The notes under the pieces are model-generated. The model made no database searches, was not told the origin of the DNA, and was given only the letters and a program-made list of their open reading frames with translations. A DNA stretch of 28,533 bases, taken from Saccoglossus kowalevskii (lineage: Eukaryota > Hemichordata > Enteropneusta > Harrimaniidae). The translations under genes were made by a program, and so were the position numbers. Shown piece by piece: positions 1 through 10,090 of the stretch. The first letter of the stretch is position 1. Each line of letters opens with the position of its first letter. Location: assembly GCF_000003605.2 (NCBI RefSeq), contig NW_003105602.1, positions 245,951 to 274,483 on the forward strand, written 5' to 3'.

Positions 1-977
1 TGTGGTATATGCCAGAAAACCACTCCTAGGGATCGTGTTAGCAAGGTACCACTAGGCGATATGCCTTTGATTGAAGTTCCATTTCAAATGATAGCTATGG
101 ATCTGATAGGTCTGATCAGTCCAGCGACTGGGAGAGGTCATAGGTACATTTTAACTGTTGTAGACTTTGCTTCACGATACCCTGAGGCTGTAGCGTTAAG
201 GAAAATTACTTCTGAAGTAGTTGCTGATACATTAGTCAGTATATATAGTAACTGAGTTAGGGACACAGTTTGTATGAAGGAAGTGCATTGTCTATTAAAC
301 AATTAGTAACTACTCCATATCAGCCGGCATGTAATGGTTTGGTTGAGCGATTTTATGCTACTTTGAAAGGTATGTTGAAACGCATGTGTCAAGAACGGCC
401 CAAGGATTGGAATAGGTATCTTTACCCAGTACTGGGTCAGGAGAGTTTAGCGTTTTCACCCTTCGATCTTGTTTATGGCAGAACAGCGAGGGGCCCAATG
501 ATTTAATTTAAGAGAGTTGTGGGCTAAGGAGGTCATACCAGTATGTCCTGGATTTGCGAAATCACCTTGAAGAGACGTGTAAATTGGCTCAAGCTGAGTT
601 AGCTAAGGCAAATGTTAGATAAAAAAAGTATTATAATAGAAAGGCCAGGGATAGTTCCAAGGAAGTTCCAACCTGGTGACAAAGTGTTAGTGTTACTTCC
701 TACTGACCACAATGGGTTGTTGATGCAATGGCAGGGACCATATGTAATTAAGGAGAGAGTGGGCATGATGGATTACAGAATGGATGTGAAAGGCAAGGTG
801 AAAATCTATCATGCTAACTTGATGAAAGCATATTATGAAAGAGAAAAATGGAATGACAAGAAAGTGATTACAGGTGTGATGAACTGTGTGTGCACTGCAG
901 TTGTTGAATATGATACTACTGACAGTGACACTGTATTGTGTGATAGTGGTGAGTTGGAGTCTGTGCCAATTCAGTAA
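1..977 (+). pseudogene. Retroviral-type integrase (decayed)
   Basis: Frame 1 (1-255) begins with a CxxC pair (CGIC), the end of the HHCC zinc finger. It continues into the catalytic core, with the first Asp in 'MDLIG' (100-102) and 'YILTVVDFASRYPEA'. About ten codons that should hold the second catalytic Asp are missing between 255 and 270. Frame 3 (270-506) resumes with 'TTPYQPACNGLVERF', which carries the catalytic Glu (345-347). Frame 2 covers 539-618 and ends at a TAA where Tyr would be expected. Frame 3 (612-977) then holds the C-terminal domain with a GPY/F motif, 'WQGPYVI' (729-749), and 'YHANLMKAYYER'. The missing Asp and at least three frame changes rule out activity. Confidence 0.88.
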
Positions 978-1408
978 AGGAAACAATTGTTGATTGTCAT
1001 GTTGGCCATGAGTTCAATGTCGACCAACATAGAGAGATTGATGGAGTTATGAGAGAATTTTCTAATGTTCTCACTGATTGTTCTGGAAAGACTAAAGTTG
1101 ATGAGCATGATATTAAATTGGTAACATCTGAACCAGTCAAAACCATACCCTTTACTATTCGCTATGACAGATATAGTGAGGTAAGAGGTTAAGAGTATGT
1201 TAGAGATGGGTGTAATTAAACCATCAAATTCACCTTATGTCTTACCCATTGTTTTGGTAAATAAGAAAGGAGGAGGTGTTAGGTTTTGCATTGATTTTCG
1301 CAAACTCAGTCGCATTACAGTGTTCGATGCAGAACCAATGCCATCACCTGAAGACCTATTTTCACGGTTAAAAGAGGGTCGGTAAAATTGATCTAACAAA
1401 GGGGTACG
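974..1408 (+). pseudogene. Ty3/gypsy RT N-terminal part and upstream linker (decayed)
   Basis: Frame 2 from 974 encodes an acidic linker with the typical pre-RT stretch 'LTDCSGKTKVDEHDIKL'. A small indel near 1180-1190 shifts the frame to 1197, which encodes 'LEMGVIKPSNSPY', 'PIVLVNKKGGG', 'RFCIDFRKLSRITVFDAEPM' and, after another shift near 1383, 'KIDLTKGY'. These are RT motifs 1, 2 and the start of motif A of Ty3/gypsy elements, including the first catalytic Asp in 'KIDLTKGY'. The expected 'WQIPM' does not follow and similarity ends. Motifs B and C (YxDD) are not present. Confidence 0.85.
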
Positions 1409-1818
1409 GTGTATGTGTATTTCATTTCCAGTACTATTGTCTTATTCACCACATTCTGGCAGTGAAAGAAGCCCCTGTCCAGTGTGAGTTCTGTGGGTTG
1501 CCCTCTCGTTAGCGATAAGCAGGCTTTACACTGTGACAGCTTTCTACAAAATATAACATCTCGTACTTGATAAAAAAATGAATTGCGTCCAAATCAATAA
1601 TTAGGTGACATCTTCGGAAAATGTGTGATATACGTGCGTATGTTCACTGTCCCCCTGATGTTTTTGAGCAATATTTCTTTTTAGTCGCACGAAACTTTCG
1701 TTACATGTTTCTGCTATATGCTACACTGACTCCAGTCAGACTGTTATATATTAGATATTTTCCGCCTACAGACAGATTTGTGTAAGTTTTGTACTGTGAA
1801 TGACAAACATCTATACAC
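1409..1818. other. Unassigned stretch
   Basis: No gene is supported here. An open stretch on the minus strand at about 1554-1400, behind an acceptor-like 'ttttgtag', reads some 50 codons without recognisable similarity. It abuts the end of the retroelement fragment. Confidence 0.4.
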
Positions 1819-1944
1819 CTTATCAGATGCACGTGTTACAAACGAATGAACACATTCACCTAAATCAGAGTTTGGTGAGATATAAACCAATACTCCTTGC
1901 GACACGTGCACATACGTACCTTCATCCCCAACAACCACCCTCAC
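1819..1944 (-). CDS. Possible internal exon, unknown product
   Basis: On the minus strand an 'ATAG' acceptor (AG at 1946-1945) is followed by 42 open codons, from 'VRVVVGDEGTYVHVSQGVL' to 'VTRASDK', ending at an AAG|GTGTAT donor. Entry and exit phases are both 0, which matches the phase-0 end of the exon at 2900-3088, so the two could be joined. The acceptor has a poor pyrimidine tract and I do not recognise the protein. A chance open stretch is about as likely. Confidence 0.22.
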
Positions 1945-2899
1945 CTATGAATTCTATACTTGTATAACACCATACTGTGCAATCAAATATGCTATGAATG
2001 CAATTGTAATGAAAACAGACCAGTTCAGTAAATAGCGTATAACAAGTTATGTAAAAATTTATGTTTTCATTTTAACTAATTTGTATTATATTACTCACAT
2101 TCTGCGGTACATTGTGTCGTGTGAAATCGAAGTTTTTGAGATAATTGTTTATAATTCTCATGAGAATATTCATTGGTCTATTACGTAAGATCATGAAGCT
2201 ACTGTCGTCCCATGCCACCATGTTTTTGTGTGTTACAGTGACGTCATTTTGACAAGCTTGACCTAATATTTTTCATAAATAATTACATAGAACTAAAGAA
2301 ATATTCTCAGTAATGCAGGACAACTAAAAGTACTCCAATATACACATTGTATATTGTACAATATACAATTTGTTCAGTGTGGGTTACTAGCCTACAATTT
2401 GAGATATTGCAGAATATCTTTGCTGTGGGAAGCTATTCTAAAAGCGTTGTAATACTGACTTACTGGCTGCTATGCAATGAAATACAGTCATCATTTTGTA
2501 TTAGGTTAGTGACCTTTTTTTTTAATTCAATGTTCTTATTTTTCTTGGAATCACAATTTATTGCAAAATAAATAAATTTTGAGTATGTTCATTTAAACAC
2601 AAGTTGGAGTGTCGACAACCGCGTTGACGAGTTGAACTAGTATTCTTGAAAAAAATAATTTATGTTGCTATTTTAATTAGAATTCAGTAGTTGTTATTAT
2701 TTCGAAAATATATCACGAATAAAAACAAATCAGAAACCGTATTATAAAATTTAAATTTTGAAATCATGTTTCCATACTACATGAACATCAGCACACTGAA
2801 TAGCAGCGACTCAAATTAATACACTTCAAAATACTGCCCGACGCAGTGATGACACATGTAAATCGGGTCTAATGGCGTTTCAAAAATATGTGAACATAC
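1945..2899. other. AT-rich non-coding stretch
   Basis: Very AT-rich with short homopolymers and stops in all frames. I see no RNA gene or repeat. It would be the first intron if the exons at 2900-3088 and 1819-1944 belong together. Confidence 0.5.
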
Positions 2900-3088
2900 C
2901 TTATACATACGAGGTATATCTGCTACATTCGCTTGAACGTTTTGAGAGACAATTTGCTCCTCATTGTCCACATTTTTCGATGTCAGTGCGGGAACAGAGA
3001 ACAGAATACTGACAAACGCCAGTGTAGTGGCAAGGGTAAAACATACTCCCAAAAGCGTAATCAGATACAGTCGTTTTTGAAACGTCAT
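2900..3088 (-). CDS. Candidate first coding exon of a type II (signal-anchor) membrane protein
   Basis: An ATG at 3088 opens 63 codons that end exactly at a strong AAG|GTATGT donor (GT at 2899-2898), phase 0. The peptide has a short basic N terminus (MTFQKR), one hydrophobic segment at about residues 7-31 (beginning 'LYLITLLGVCFTLATTLAF'), and then a polar, acidic stem ('KNVDNEEQIV'). This is the plan of a Golgi or plasma-membrane type II protein such as a glycosyltransferase, sulfotransferase or ectopeptidase, but only the anchor is visible, so the enzyme class is unknown. The upstream region carries an X-box-like site and a CRE, which supports a promoter. No convincing catalytic exon lies to the left within the window. 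Confidence 0.5.
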
Positions 3089-3253
3089 ATTATCATTTCA
3101 TAGGCAGGTAGTTATAGAGTGGTTACAATTCATTCTTTAGTAACCGCATAAACGCCGACTGTCAACTATTGTTAGACAGTGTCCGCAACAATGGTTTGTG
3201 AACAACCCGGTTTAAATACTGAAAGAGCGTATGATCCGTCGCCATCTGATACC

Positions 3254-3267
3254 GTTGTCATGGCAAC
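3254..3267 (-). promoter_or_regulatory. X-box-like RFX site upstream of the membrane-anchor exon
   Basis: GTTGTCATGGCAAC differs at one position from the palindromic RFX consensus GTTGCCATGGCAAC. It lies about 170 bp upstream of the ATG at 3088, a usual distance for X-boxes in ciliary gene promoters. The motif is seen directly. Function is inferred. Confidence 0.4.
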
Positions 3268-3411
3268 AACAACATATGGTCGTATACTTTGAATATCCAA
3301 TACTACGCTGCAACAATCACAGCGTTATGTGTTATTGAGTAAATGTTTATCACAATAATTCACACGTTTGTTTTAAATAAAAAAGACTACCCTTATTTTT
3401 TCATCTACATG

Positions 3412-3419
3412 TGACGTCA
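3412..3419. promoter_or_regulatory. Full palindromic CRE (TGACGTCA)
   Basis: A perfect 8-bp CREB/ATF site inside 'gtgacgtcac', about 325 bp upstream of the minus-strand ATG at 3088. A chance occurrence is possible, but the site falls in the presumed promoter together with the X-box. Confidence 0.35.
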
Positions 3420-3476
3420 CATAGCGGTGTAATGTTTTTTGGGAATATATCATAATCACGGTTATGTGTGATATAT

Positions 3477-3503
3477 GACCGATCTTCTTCTACATGATCG
3501 GTC
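3477..3503. repeat. Short perfect inverted repeat (hairpin)
   Basis: GACCGATC (3477-3484) and GATCGGTC (3496-3503) form an 8-bp stem with an 11-base loop. It directly follows a looser palindrome around 3445-3475. Role unknown. Confidence 0.5.
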
Positions 3504-4550
3504 CCGCGCGACCACTCATGTAAACAAATTAATTATAAGGTATACAACAGAGATACATGTGGCAAGATAACGGGAGATTAGTTTAAAATATCCGCTGAAC
3601 CGATAAATCAAATTCGATTATCTTGAGCTACTAAACGAAGTGATTCACCATTGTGACAGCGAACTTTGATTCCGTGTTCAAATTATTGAGAGCGGACATC
3701 CAGGTATTTTTACCGCCTGCGACCGTCCCCGGTAAAAACAAAAAAAATCGAAACTCTCGCGAAACGGTATCTTTGGCTAGTTGTTGTGACTCTCCCAAAG
3801 TTATTTTTGTGCTGTTTTATCGACTTTAGCTGAATTCACAACATTATTCAAATTCTTCCCGATTTTTTTTTAACAATACCATCATGTAATTAAAGAATTC
3901 CCACTAGAAATGCGTGTTGGCTTTGGTGGAATAAATTGTGCCCTCTAACGACGATGCTCTTCTAATACGTATTGGCTGAAACGGGACAGAAGAGAATGTC
4001 GATTACAGCGTTTGCTATTGGGTACGACACACAAACATATGTCGCTTTCATAATGAACGACATGGCTTTCACCACTTCAACGTCACAGAGGAGTGACATC
4101 GCCAGGGTGCCCAGCCAATTTAAAGTAAGATGGTGAATTTTACCGAATTAGACGACTGTTCATGTTATGATTTCTTTTGACATTTGCTTAGTCTCTAACA
4201 CTATTTCAAATGTAATGTGTAATGTATGAGCAACTAAACGTAAATACTGTTACGTATTTCCGTGTTTTTCAGTAAGTTTTTGTGAATGCGAACACATTAC
4301 CATTGAGCTAGGGAGAAGCCAATGCTTTTTCTATAAAGGGGTCGTCAGGCTTGAATTCGTGGTCATTCATTACGATACCTCGTATGGTCGGCAGGTGTGT
4401 CGAAGTTGTGGTGTTACCACGTGGCGTGTAGTACAAATGGGTGGCAATTCGCCGCATGTATCTCAGCATAGTCAAGTCTGATGGGGCGTTATCGGTGCTG
4501 AAGGTCTGCTGTGTCGTTTGCTAAGTTCAGTGATTACTTCAAGTGCGTGT
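3504..4550. other. No gene seen
   Basis: Stops interrupt all frames and no splice-bounded exon, RNA gene or clear repeat is supported over this kilobase. Confidence 0.5.
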
Positions 4551-4930
4551 TCGTCGACTGACTACTTCAGACCTAGACCCGCATTTAGAGAACTGTAAGT
4601 TACGTGAACATCGTCGACTGAGTACCTCAACCTAGACTGGCAAAGTCGGGACTTCTTGTTTGTTTTACAAAAGACAAATAAATAATTGTCAGTTTAGCTG
4701 TTTTAGCGTGATCGCGAAAACTAGCATGACCGCGAAAGAAATTTTACACTCATGAATAATCAATGCACCATGAATAATTAATAGCAGTCAAATGGCCGCA
4801 AATACATCCAGTCGGGGTTTCTTTCGCGATTACGCTAAAATTATTTCTTTTTGTAAAGTCACGTCTTTACCAGTCTAACCTCAACCCTATGATTAGAGAA
4901 CTGAAAGATGTGGACGTCGTCGTCTTTTCT
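4551..4930. repeat. Nested direct and inverted repeat unit, possible non-autonomous element
   Basis: 'tcgtcgactga' recurs at an exact 60-base spacing (4551 and 4611), each time followed by a similar 'acctaga' tract. An inverted pair follows. TTTTAGCGTGATCGCGAAA (4701-4719) matches the reverse complement of 4822-4840 at 18 of 19 positions, and the arms extend outward to 'agactggcaaag' (from about 4634) opposite 'ctttaccagtct' (4865-4876). A direct repeat, 'agagaactg', flanks the inverted unit at about 4587 and 4895. No coding capacity and no clear target duplication were seen. Confidence 0.55.
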
Positions 4931-6429
4931 TTTGGCGTTACTATGGCCAAAGGTATTTCTTATTGAACTGACCGTTTTCACGAACTAAACTAAAGTGTTT
5001 GCGTACATATTTGTATTTATATCAAATCCATATGTTTGTGATTTGTATGACAGCATATTGAAATTGATCAACTGTTTTGTACATGTCGTATACAGTAACA
5101 CTCATGACAAATGCATAGTCGGGTGTTTTACCTTGAAACATTACATTACATATGTGTTTGTTAAGGCGTTTCAAAATAAAATAGTTTGTGGTTTAGTTTA
5201 GTGGTTTCTTATAAAAACAAATGTGCTATATCATTAACACTTTGCGATGCATTTATAGTCTAGTATTTTGAGTTGAAACTACCTTGGCGATTTTTCTTTC
5301 TGAAGTGTTTCAAATTGAACAGTTTTCGAGAATGTTTAAATCTTATGTGAGAATGATATGATTGGAACTACAGCTACCGTTCACCAAATACAAGTATCAA
5401 AATCCATTAGGCCACGAGGTACTAATTGCACCAAGTGTGTCGATTTCTAGCTGTATTTACTCGGTAAGACCATATAAGCGTACATACAGGCAACCTGGTT
5501 AAACTATTTTCTGAAGGTAATGTCATGACCATTTAATTATGCGTTGACGTAACCCTCGGTGGTTGGATGCACTAATCCATGAATTTCCTATCAATAAACA
5601 CTTTAATGACTGATTTATGTAAAATGGTGTATTTTTGTGTGATTAACATTCATCAAAAAGTTGTTTAATAACTCCCAAAATCACTTTTCTAAAAATTCTA
5701 AAACACTACTTTTTTGATAGAAAATACATGTGTTCTATAATAAAATACACATGTTTTTAATTGCGACAGTGTGTTTTCAATTAACACTGTGTGATTTAAT
5801 GAAAAACATGAAAGTGCTACCAAGATTTCTAGTGTAGGTCTAGTACTACTGGCAGTTGGAAGGAGTTATCTATCACACTTACTAACTGATAGTGGTTCTA
5901 GGGTATCCATGAACAAAACACAACCTGATATCCTAATATGTATATGTATTATCCCACAGTTACATTGACTCATTAATTACTAATTGTCATTCGGTTACAT
6001 AAGCTTCAAGATAATAGTAGACGATTATTTCCCTATCTTAATCATAATATTAATTCAGACCAACCCATCAAGTGGACGTTTGTAATGTAAGTCGGCGTGT
6101 CAGTTGATGGCTCTCCGTAGTTGTGAATTATTGGGATAGTTTAAACCATATTTATTCAGTTTTATTTTATCTTTTAGCCAGTAACAATGTGTTGTTTTCA
6201 TCATACTATACTATACTAGCTACGTGTCAACACGTACTTCAGATCGCTCCGTGTCATCGAATGTTGCTAGTGAATTTGGTTCTCTCTGTGCTGTCGCAGG
6301 ATCTCGGCTTTCAAGCCAGGTATTTGTAAATATTGTACAGTCCTTGTAGAAGTATTTGTGTTTTTTCACCGTTTTTTATTTTTTTTGGCGTTTTGGGAGG
6401 TGTTTTGTTTTTTTAGGTGTGACAAGGTG
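4931..6429. other. No gene seen
   Basis: AT-rich sequence with short open stretches only (4995-5201 and 6123-6329), both without similarity, coding character or splice context. The last 150 bases may belong to the 5' untranslated part of the LINE that follows. Confidence 0.45.
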
Positions 6430-6439
6430 AACGGCAACC

Positions 6440-6450
6440 AAGATAGCGGC
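6440..6450 (+). promoter_or_regulatory. YY1-like motif near the LINE 5' end
   Basis: AAGATAGCGGC differs by one base from the YY1 core AAGATGGCGGC and lies about 20 bases before the first ORF1 codons. A YY1 site near the 5' end is known for mammalian L1. Here it is only a motif match. Confidence 0.25.
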
Positions 6451-6469
6451 GTCCGTTTGAACAAATACC

Positions 6470-7812
6470 TTGGCCACACCCAAGCCTAAGTTGACAAGAA
6501 ATCACGCTGTTCGCTGTGAAAACATAGAAGACGTTTCAGTGCAAATGTACATGGAGGCGCTAGCTGATTTGATAGACGGAAATGTAATCATTGCAGCTTC
6601 TCGCATGAACAGATCCGTTGTCATTTTTCTTGCTGACGTGTCATTAGTGGAATTTGTTTGTTCTACTGGTATTAACATTGCTGATAAACATGTGGCTGAA
6701 GAGCCGTTGGTATGACCATCCATCAAGGTAATCTTATCAAATGTTCCCCCATTCATGCCAAATGATTGCATTGTTAGTGTTCTTGCCCAGTACGGTCGGG
6801 TAATGAGCAACGTTAGAACAATTCCACTCGGTTGGAAGAGGCCGACATTGAAACATGTTCAATCTTCCCGTAGACAGGTTTTTGTGTTTTTAAATGACGT
6901 CAACATTAATGGTTTGCTGCCAATACAGCATGATGGTCAAGGGTACAATATTTATGTCTCAACTGATGAATTTATTTGCTTTCTTTGTAAAAAAAAAAAA
7001 AAAAACGGGGCATACACGTAAAAACTGTCAACTGAGCGTGTCACAAATGTGAACACGGAACCAAATAGTAACAGCGATCAATTAAATAACGCAAAGACTA
7101 CTGATAAAAACAATGGTGAAAATGTCACACATGTCGTTGAAAACAAAGGTGAAAACACAGAACACATAGAAACAGTAGAAAGCAATTCTCAAGAAATGGA
7201 AACTGAAACTCTGGTTGAAAATACAAAAAAACAAGAAAAAAATGGTGAAAATGTGGAGGAAATAAGCGTGATGGAAAGTGAACAATTGTGAAATGCAAAT
7301 AAGAAACGTGTTCGATCAAAATCGCCAGTGAATCTGGAAAAACTGAATGAAATGAAAAGGCTAACATCGAAGGCAATAAAAATACAGAAATCATGAATAA
7401 ATTAACTGATGAAGAGAGGGTACAAAACCCTCCTTCACCACCACCTCCCTCTTCACCTCAACCCACCCAAAGCTCTGGTGAAGCACCGCCACATGTTTAT
7501 GCGGAGGTCCTACTTCGCAATCCGCCACCATGGACATCTTCAGTCAATCAAACTTTAGCCACGGCGTCAGACTCGGCGCCATCTTTAGATTTCACTGCCA
7601 AGTCACCTGTTTCGCTTTCAGGTTTGTTAGTTGAAAGTCATAGTTTTTCTCAGTCACAAGATCTCTTTGTGACGCCAAGTGATATACACGAGGAAACTGA
7701 AAATCATGATTCTGATGATGAAGGATCGGTCGTTTCTGACATTTCTAGCTGTCCCGACACCTTAGCAATGACTCCATGTCAAATTTCTTGGTTTCAACAC
7801 TGCATTCCATGA
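6470..7812 (+). pseudogene. Tx1-type LINE ORF1 (RNA-binding protein), broken
   Basis: Frame 2 carries most of it from 6470 to 7291, with stops at 6713-6715, 7019-7021 and 7289-7291. An N-terminal region ('YMEALADLIDGNVI') is followed by an RRM-like stretch ('VILSNVPPFMPNDCIVSVLA', then 'IPLGWKRPTLKHV', 'RRQVFVFLND'). A CCHC zinc knuckle then starts as 'CFLC' but is broken by an expanded A-run at about 6988-7004. The rest of the knuckle, 'GHTRKNC', continues in another frame. A charged, low-complexity middle (Asn/Glu/Lys-rich) follows. Frame 1 (7393-7812) encodes a Pro/Ser-rich and then acidic tail. The first in-frame codon at 6470 is TTG, so the true start is not certain. Confidence 0.8.
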
Positions 7813-8068
7813 AATTCATTGAAAGTTGTTTTGAATTTTGTCCCAACTTAAAAAAGTGCTTTTAAAACTACATGTAATTAGAGGTATTCTCAAACGCTGA
7901 ATTCGTCACAAAAAATCAAGATTCAAAAACTCATCAACAAAATTAAAAAAAACATATCAAACAGGTTGCTTTATAGCGGAATTTTAACGTTTCACTAGTA
8001 TACTGTCAAATGCATATTTATACATATAATTACACTTGTAATGGCTACTGTGACAATATTTTTAATTA

Positions 8069-8780
8069 TTGCCATGGAATACTCTTTCTGGCACAACCTT
8101 TAATGGTAATGGTTGTCGGGAAGCAATGAAAATGTACCGCGCTTTTGAGTTGTTAAAGCGTGATCATAGAAGTGATTTTTATTTTCTCCAAGAAACCCAC
8201 TCTTTGCCATCAGATGAAAACGCTTGGCAAGTTGTATGGAGGGGAAGAGACGTGTTTTCTCATGGTATGACTAATCATGCTAGCGTAGCCATTTTATTTG
8301 CGCCAAACTCAGCTGTGCTGCATGTACAAATCAATAGTATCCCATTTACTGTGTATGCTCCCATAAATGGACATGAGCGTGTTCAATGTTTTCAGCAACT
8401 AAAGCGACGTCTCAAAAATTTGAATGATGATCCTGTTATTGTTGGGGGTGATTTTAATTGCACACTTGTACCTGACATTGAACGTAATGGTGGTAGGGAG
8501 CAAGACATGCGCACGTCGCACGCACTGGGCTCTGTGCTTGAACGGTTTAAGTTAATGATGCATGGCGTCATCACCATGGCAACCACACATATTTCACATG
8601 GGGCGTGGCGCCACTCTCGTACGCCTTGACAGATTTTACATCTACAAGCACATGCGCAGTTGTCTGAATGCTGTTGAAATACGCAATGACGCACAATCCA
8701 TTTCAGACCACTCTCTGGTGCGCATCAAACTGACTGACAATATAAAAGCAAGAAAATCCAGTCTGGTGTTTGAATATTGA
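8069..8780 (+). pseudogene. LINE ORF2 apurinic-like endonuclease domain (one frameshift)
   Basis: Frame 2 (8069-8629) encodes 'TFNGNGCREAMK' (counterpart of the N-terminal Asn motif), 'FLQETHSLPSDE' (catalytic Glu), 'VYAPINGHERV' and 'IVGGDFNC' (Asp/Asn). A frameshift near 8600 moves to frame 3, which continues with 'VRLDRFYIYK' and 'SISDHSLVRI' (catalytic Asp-His). All expected endonuclease boxes are visible, split only by that shift. This domain nicks target DNA to prime reverse transcription. Confidence 0.85.
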
Positions 8781-10090
8781 TGTCCTCGAAGACGCAGAAT
8801 TATGGACCCAGTGGCAAACTCAACGTAACACTTTAAAAACATTGCAAACATGGTGGGACATTGGGAAGCACACAATCAAAATGTTGTCACAAGACTACTG
8901 TCATTTCAAACAAGGGGTGTATAGAGAGAAAAAGCAAGCCTTAGAAAATGAAATCAATAAAATGGAGCATGTAACAAACATCACTTCACTTTCCCGTGCT
9001 TATCAGGAAAAGAAGGCGCCTTGAACAGCACGAAAACAGGTTTTGCCATTCGAGCTCGTCACAAATATTTGAATGAGTCTGACGCCCCCAGTTCATATTT
9101 TTTCAAACTCGATAAACTAAATGCACACAAAAAAGCGATAACTCATATTCAGCGGGGAAAATGGTCATCTAACTGAGGATACTTGTGCGATACTTGGTAT
9201 CACTCGGAAATTGTATGCATCCCTTTACACATCCGTTAACACTGATGAGATTTCACAAAATACTATTCTTGAAGGGTTACCAAATCTCAGTGAAACAGAT
9301 CGTGAACATCTTGATGAATCCATTTCTTTTGAAGAAGTTACGAAAACGGTTAAAGTTCTTGCCAGTGGACGCACCCCCGGTATTGATGGTTTACCATACG
9401 AATTATTCAAAAATTCGGGAATATCATTGGTAGAAACCTCTGTGAAGTTTTTGTTCTATTCGTGATGGTTTTCTTTCACTTTCTTGCACAAGGGCCGTTG
9501 TGACTTTACTTCTAAAAAAGGGGGACATTACTTGTCTTAAAAACTGGCGGCCTCTTAGCCTCCTGTGCAGTGATTATAAGATCTTCACGAAAACACTGTC
9601 ACTCCGTCTTCGATCCGTGATTGGTTCCATCATTCATCCTGATCAGAGCTGCAGTATTCCAAATCGTCACATTCACGACAACATCAATCTACTGCGAGAT
9701 TGTATCGATTACTCTAACGCCACAAACACTCCATTGGGTATTGTAGCTTTTGATCAGGAAAAAGCATTTTACAGAATTAACCACACTTACTTGTTCAAGA
9801 CATTACGTGCATTTGGTTTTGGACCAAATTTCATTCAATATATTTGTCTTTTGTACAAAAATGCCCACTCTCTTATCAGAGTGAACAGCGCCCTCACATC
9901 ACATATCATGTTGTCTCGAGGCATTCGTCAAGGATACTCTCTGTCCCCAATTTTATATATCATTGCCATAGAGCCGTTACTCCATAAAATCAGGCTGGGG
10001 TAAAGACATCACAGGTATTGAGATCCCCCAGAGTAACGGACTAAACAGCAAACTGACAGCTGACGACATAGGAATATTTTTACACGCAAA
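8770..10090 (+). pseudogene. LINE ORF2 reverse transcriptase domain, Tx1-like (broken)
   Basis: The linker (8770-9024, frame 1) and later frames give 'RARHKYLNESDAPSSYFFKL' (about 9046-9110), 'GRTPGIDGLPYELFK' (about 9368-9410), 'NWRPLSLLCSDYKI' (about 9541), 'FDQEKAFYRINHTYLF' and 'GIRQGYSLSPILY'. The main open piece is 9500-10003. Motif A keeps its Asp, but the usual KAFD is KAFY. The motif C box reads 'LTADDIGIFL' (TADD at 10056-10067) and lacks the Tyr-Ala of YADD. With several frame changes the copy cannot work. Confidence 0.85.

Larger units (their letters stand above)
1..1408 (+). mobile_element. Ty3/gypsy retrotransposon remnant, Gmr1-like domain order (IN before RT)
   Basis: This is a decayed LTR-retrotransposon pol fragment. 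Integrase sequence (1 to about 850) is followed on the same strand by a linker (974-1190) and then by the start of a Ty3/gypsy reverse transcriptase (1197-1408). Normal Ty3/gypsy pol has RT before integrase. Integrase first is the hallmark of the Gmr1-like group. The window edge cuts the left end, and RT similarity stops at the 'KIDLTKGY' box near 1407, so the rest of RT and RNase H are absent. No LTR is visible. Several frameshifts and stops make it non-functional. Two independent fragments joined by chance is the alternative, but the linker reads continuously through the junction. Confidence 0.85.

Noticed and set aside
4995-5201. 68-codon plus-strand open frame with a hydrophobic start
   Set aside because: No similarity, no promoter or splice context, AT-rich surroundings. 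Likely chance.
6123-6329. 68-codon plus-strand open frame with hydrophobic stretches
   Set aside because: No recognisable family. It lies just before the LINE and may be its untranslated leader.
7082-7394. Minus-strand open frames rich in Phe (7082-7285 and 7125-7394)
   Set aside because: They are the complement of the Lys/Glu/Asn-rich ORF1 region. Composition explains the open frames.
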